Of a stretch of DNA of 64,000 bases, positions 61,354 to 64,000 are shown piece by piece. The translations under genes were made by a program, and so were the position numbers. The notes under the pieces are model-generated. The model ran no database searches and was not told the origin of the DNA. It saw only the letters and a list, made by a program, of their open reading frames with translations. Origin of the DNA: Streptomyces californicus (GTDB lineage: Bacteria; Actinomycetota; Actinomycetes; Streptomycetales; Streptomycetaceae); the NCBI RefSeq assembly GCF_000717645.1, contig NZ_JNZZ01000009.1:1-64000 (forward strand), in the 5' to 3' direction. Numbering within the stretch: position 1 is the first letter of the stretch; every line of letters begins with the position of its first letter.

Positions 61354-63408
61354 TTATGGGGCGGGAGTTGACGCGGTGCCGTCCTCCGTGCGCGGCCGCC
61401 ACGCCCAGGGCGCCGCGTCCGTCCCGAACCCCACGACCACCGGCCGCCCGTCCGCGCCCACGTGGAGCGCGGCGCCGTCCAGGGCCACCGGCCCCCGCGA
61501 CCGTACGGCGGAGCCCCCGGCGGTCCGCAGCCGGATGCGGCCCTCCGGGGTCCGGCCCAGCAGGACCGGGCCGCCCGGCGCGGCGGCGGCGGTCACCGGA
61601 CCGTACCCCCCGAAGCGCGGCGCGGCCCCGCCGGCGGACCGTACGACGGCGAGCCCCGGCCGGGCGGCGGGCCGGTAGTACAGCTCCACGGACCCGTCCG
61701 GCGCGGGGAGCGCACCGGGGGCGTGCGCCGGCGTGGGGGCGTCGGTGAGCTGAGCCCGGGCGGTGACCTCGGTGTCCGGGGCGTCCTGGGTCCAGTGGTG
61801 CACGGAGTGGTGCCCCGCCGCGTACACGTGGACCCGCCCGGCCGTGTCCACGACCGCGGTCGGTGCGTCCTGCACCTCGCCGCCGCCCAGATCGCGCCAC
61901 GCGCTCCAGCGCCCGGACCCGGCGTCGCGCACCCGGGTGCTCAGCCCCTTCTCCGCGTTCCGTACGAAGAGGTGGACGCGGCCGTCGGGGGCCGCCACGG
62001 CGACGGGCACGCCGATCCGCCGCCCGTGGTCGGCGGACGCGGCGGGGTTGCCGAGCCCCCGCCAGGCGCGGAAGGGGCCGCCCGGTCCGCCCTGCTCCAG
62101 CAGCACGATCTCGCGCTCGTTGTCCGAGCCGTGCCCGCCGAGCGCCGCGAACCGCAGCCCGAACAGCAGGTGCCGCCCGTCCGCCGTCGCCGCCGCGCCC
62201 AGCACCGGGGCGAGCGGGCCGCCGCCGAGGTCGTCCGCCGCCTCGAAGAGCCCGCTGCCGGGCGCGCTCTCGCGCCACCGGACCGCGCGCAGCCCCAGCA
62301 CCCCGTACACGGTGAGCCGCCCGTCCGCCCCGGCGGCGACGTGCGCGCGGGGCCCCGGATAGCGGTGGTGGGTGGAGCGCACCCAGCCCTTCCGGTTGGT
62401 CAGCGGCCGGTCGCCGCCCACGTTGTAGTCCCCGCAGCCGGACGGGTTGCCGCACTCCCAGTCGGCTGCGCCGCCGTACGGGACGAGGTGGGCGGCCTTG
62501 CGCTCCAGCACCTCGGGCGGCAGGTTCTTGGGCCAGTGCCGGTTGTAGTAGCCCCGGAAGGAGGCGACGGCGAACCCGGGCACGGGCTCCCCGGCCGCCG
62601 TGGTCCGCGCCACCCAGCGGATCAGCGCCGCCCAGGCGAAGCTGCCGGCGGCGGTGTGGTCGGCGTGGTCGGAGTACCCGCGCTGCTCGCTGTCCCGGCG
62701 GCGCTCGTACTCGCTGCTGAACTGGAGGTCGGGGTCCGGGTCGAGGGTGTGCACGACGGTCGGCCGGTACTGCTCCAGCAGCCCCGCGAGCACGTCGACG
62801 AGCCCGTCGTACGTGTACGAGCCGGCCCGCTCCAGCGGGGAGCCGTCCGCCACGACCGTACGCAGCACCAGCCGGCGGTCCTGCCAGAGGCTGGGCAGTC
62901 CGAGGCGGCCGCGCGCGGTGTGCATGGCGGTGTTGAGGAAGACCAGCTCGACCCGGCGCGCCCCGTCGGCCAGCACGTCGAGTTCGGCCCGGTGGCCGCC
63001 GGCCAGGGTGACCACGGACCTCTGCCACGGCGTGAACCGGTCGAGGCCGAGCAGCTCGGCGTACGCCTGGCGCAGCCCCTGGTGGCGGGCGGAGGAGTAC
63101 GCGGCCCGGTCGGGGGCCGGGCGCGGGGCGCCGGGGATCTTGTTGACCCCGTCCGCCTCGCCCGCGGTGAGGTAGACGCAGACCACCGGGGTGCCCGCGT
63201 CGAGGGCCTCACGGGTGTCCGGGTTCATGAAGTACAGGTCGTCGTCCGGGTGGGCCAGCAGCTGCATGACCAGCGCCCGCCGGCCGCTCGCTATGGCCAG
63301 CCCCGGCGCGGGATCGGCGACCGGCCCGCGCCGCCGGGGGGCCGGCACGGAGCATCCGGCGGTGGCGGCGGCCGCGGTGGCCGCGAGGAGCAGGGCCCGC
63401 CGGGGCAT
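61354..63408 (-). CDS. exported PIG-L-type deacetylase fused to a propeller-like domain
   Basis: 684 residues. The N-terminus is a twin-arginine-like or lipoprotein-like signal (M-P-R-R-A-L-L-L-A then A-T-A-G-C19). Residues 45-320 are a LmbE/PIG-L zinc-dependent N-deacetylase domain (A-H-P-D-D-D at 52-57; later zinc His in S-D-H-A-D-H). The remaining 350 residues have repeated G-R-V-H-V-Y/F, A-W-R-D-L-G-G and similar units, typical of a five-bladed sugar-binding propeller. It probably removes acetyl groups from extracellular amino sugars. GTG codons at 63438/63441 are alternative starts. Substrate unknown. Confidence 0.85.
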   Translation of the reverse strand: MPRRALLLAATAAAATAGCSVPAPRRRGPVADPAPGLAIASGRRALVMQLLAHPDDDLYFMNPDTREALDAGTPVVCVYLTAGEADGVNKIPGAPRPAPDRAAYSSARHQGLRQAYAELLGLDRFTPWQRSVVTLAGGHRAELDVLADGARRVELVFLNTAMHTARGRLGLPSLWQDRRLVLRTVVADGSPLERAGSYTYDGLVDVLAGLLEQYRPTVVHTLDPDPDLQFSSEYERRRDSEQRGYSDHADHTAAGSFAWAALIRWVARTTAAGEPVPGFAVASFRGYYNRHWPKNLPPEVLERKAAHLVPYGGAADWECGNPSGCGDYNVGGDRPLTNRKGWVRSTHHRYPGPRAHVAAGADGRLTVYGVLGLRAVRWRESAPGSGLFEAADDLGGGPLAPVLGAAATADGRHLLFGLRFAALGGHGSDNEREIVLLEQGGPGGPFRAWRGLGNPAASADHGRRIGVPVAVAAPDGRVHLFVRNAEKGLSTRVRDAGSGRWSAWRDLGGGEVQDAPTAVVDTAGRVHVYAAGHHSVHHWTQDAPDTEVTARAQLTDAPTPAHAPGALPAPDGSVELYYRPAARPGLAVVRSAGGAAPRFGGYGPVTAAAAPGGPVLLGRTPEGRIRLRTAGGSAVRSRGPVALDGAALHVGADGRPVVVGFGTDAAPWAWRPRTEDGTASTPAP

Positions 63409-64000
63409 CCGTATCCGGTCCGGGACAGATCGATCCACCACGCCGCGCACTCCGTCCGCTCCCGCTTCCCCCGCAGCGGGCGAACGGCCGCCCTGTCCTG
63501 CGTCACTCCCGCGTTCTTCGCGCAGGCCGGCGGCCGGTCGAGCCGCGCCTGCGGGGGAGTAGACGGAGATCGCGACGGCCGGGTTGCCCGGCCGGGGCGT
63601 GGAGTTGCGCACGGGGCGCACGGCCACCGGGCGCGCGCCGCGCGGGGAGCGAGAAGGACGAGGGCCGCATCCACAGGGGCGGTGTGATCGCCGCCATGGC
63701 CGGATTCCGGCAGGTCCGTCAGGCTGGTCCGCGGGGGTTTTGGTGCCGCCGGACGCGTGCCCGCGTTTGAGCCGACGCCCGCTCGGGGTAGTATTCCCGG
63801 CTCGATTGGCCAGGCCCGCGCCCCGTATGGCACACTGACCAGGTTGCTCGGTTGAGTGTCAATGCTGCGCGCCTCCCGCCGGGAGGACCGGAAGCGAGTC
63901 CCACAGTACTCGTCGGCCCCCAGGGCCGGACGTACGGGAATCTTCCGGGAAGCAAGGCAGGGCGCCGGCCAGGCACCCGGTGGGTGTTCCGCCCCCGGTT
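63409..64000. other. gene-free region, probable leader of the next (ribosomal protein?) operon
   Basis: I find no convincing gene. The last 200 bases are structured (CTCCCGCCGGGAGG near 63872; CGGGAATCTTCCGGG near 63935) and resemble, from memory, the leader ahead of rpsJ and the S10 operon in streptomycetes. The 5' part should contain the PIG-L promoter on the minus strand. Confidence 0.45.
63767..63794 (+). promoter_or_regulatory. putative promoter of the operon to the right
   Basis: TTGAGC at 63767-63772, a 16-base spacer and TAGTAT at 63789-63794 form a good housekeeping-type promoter on the plus strand. With no gene before 64000 it implies a leader of more than 200 bases. Confidence 0.55.

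Overview
The window is very GC-rich (roughly 70% or more by eye), uses GTG and TTG starts freely, and packs genes with 4-base stop/start overlaps. It carries the order rpmG, murB, aminotransferase, secE-nusG-rplK-rplA-rplJ-rplL-rpoB-rpoC, rpsL-rpsG-fusA-tuf. Together with leaderless-looking starts, an L10 leader and protein lengths (RpoB 1161, RpoC 1299, EF-Tu 397 residues), this points to the central chromosome of a Streptomyces or very close relative.

Layout. (1) 1-8230: the 3' part of a nuo operon, nuoH-I-J-K-L-M-N, tightly overlapped. (2) 8346-12948: stress and envelope genes (mscL, htpX, a YccF protein, a GlsB/YeaQ protein), then on the minus strand an overlapping alkB/ogt DNA-alkylation repair pair and yajQ. 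(3) 13113-15862: tRNA-Tyr, an NAD(P)-binding protein, an amidohydrolase that seems to have lost metal ligands, tRNA-Thr and tRNA-Met. (4) 15951-21875: rpmG, two MaoC/HadAB-like genes, a TetR regulator with an MFS exporter and two matching operators, murB, and an adenosine deaminase. (5) 22015-36854: aspartate-type aminotransferase, tRNA-Trp, secE, nusG, and the rplKA, rplJL and rpoBC transcription/translation block. A lipoprotein gene is embedded between rplA and rplJ.

(6) 36939-53574 is the unusual part: about 17 kb placed between rpoC and rpsL. A long minus-strand array, probably one operon or a few linked ones, encodes a compact Gram-positive-style type IV secretion (T4SS) apparatus. It contains two VirB2/TrbC-like pilin candidates, a VirB8-like protein, a VirB6/TrbL-like channel protein, a PrgI/VirB3-like membrane protein, a VirB4-like ATPase, a VirD4-like coupling ATPase and a DUF4913-type accessory protein. 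Divergent from it are a VirB1-like transglycosylase/M23 hydrolase, an NTF2-like lipoprotein and a Pro/Ala-rich helical-repeat protein. Inside the array lie a zeta-type toxin gene and three copies of a small, apparently undescribed protein; one copy carries an exact 35-codon internal deletion and looks mosaic. The array ends in a lipoprotein, a small protein and a divergent FolD homologue. No relaxase, integrase, attachment repeat or tRNA target is visible, so this looks like a fixed T4SS-like machine, not an obvious mobile element.

(7) 53687-58269: rpsL-rpsG-fusA-tuf with a clear housekeeping promoter. (8) 58445-63408: a divergently transcribed histidine kinase/response regulator pair, a secreted trypsin-like protease and a PIG-L deacetylase fused to a propeller-like domain. 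(9) 63409-64000: no gene; probably the promoter and leader of an operon (rpsJ/S10 is my guess) starting beyond the window.
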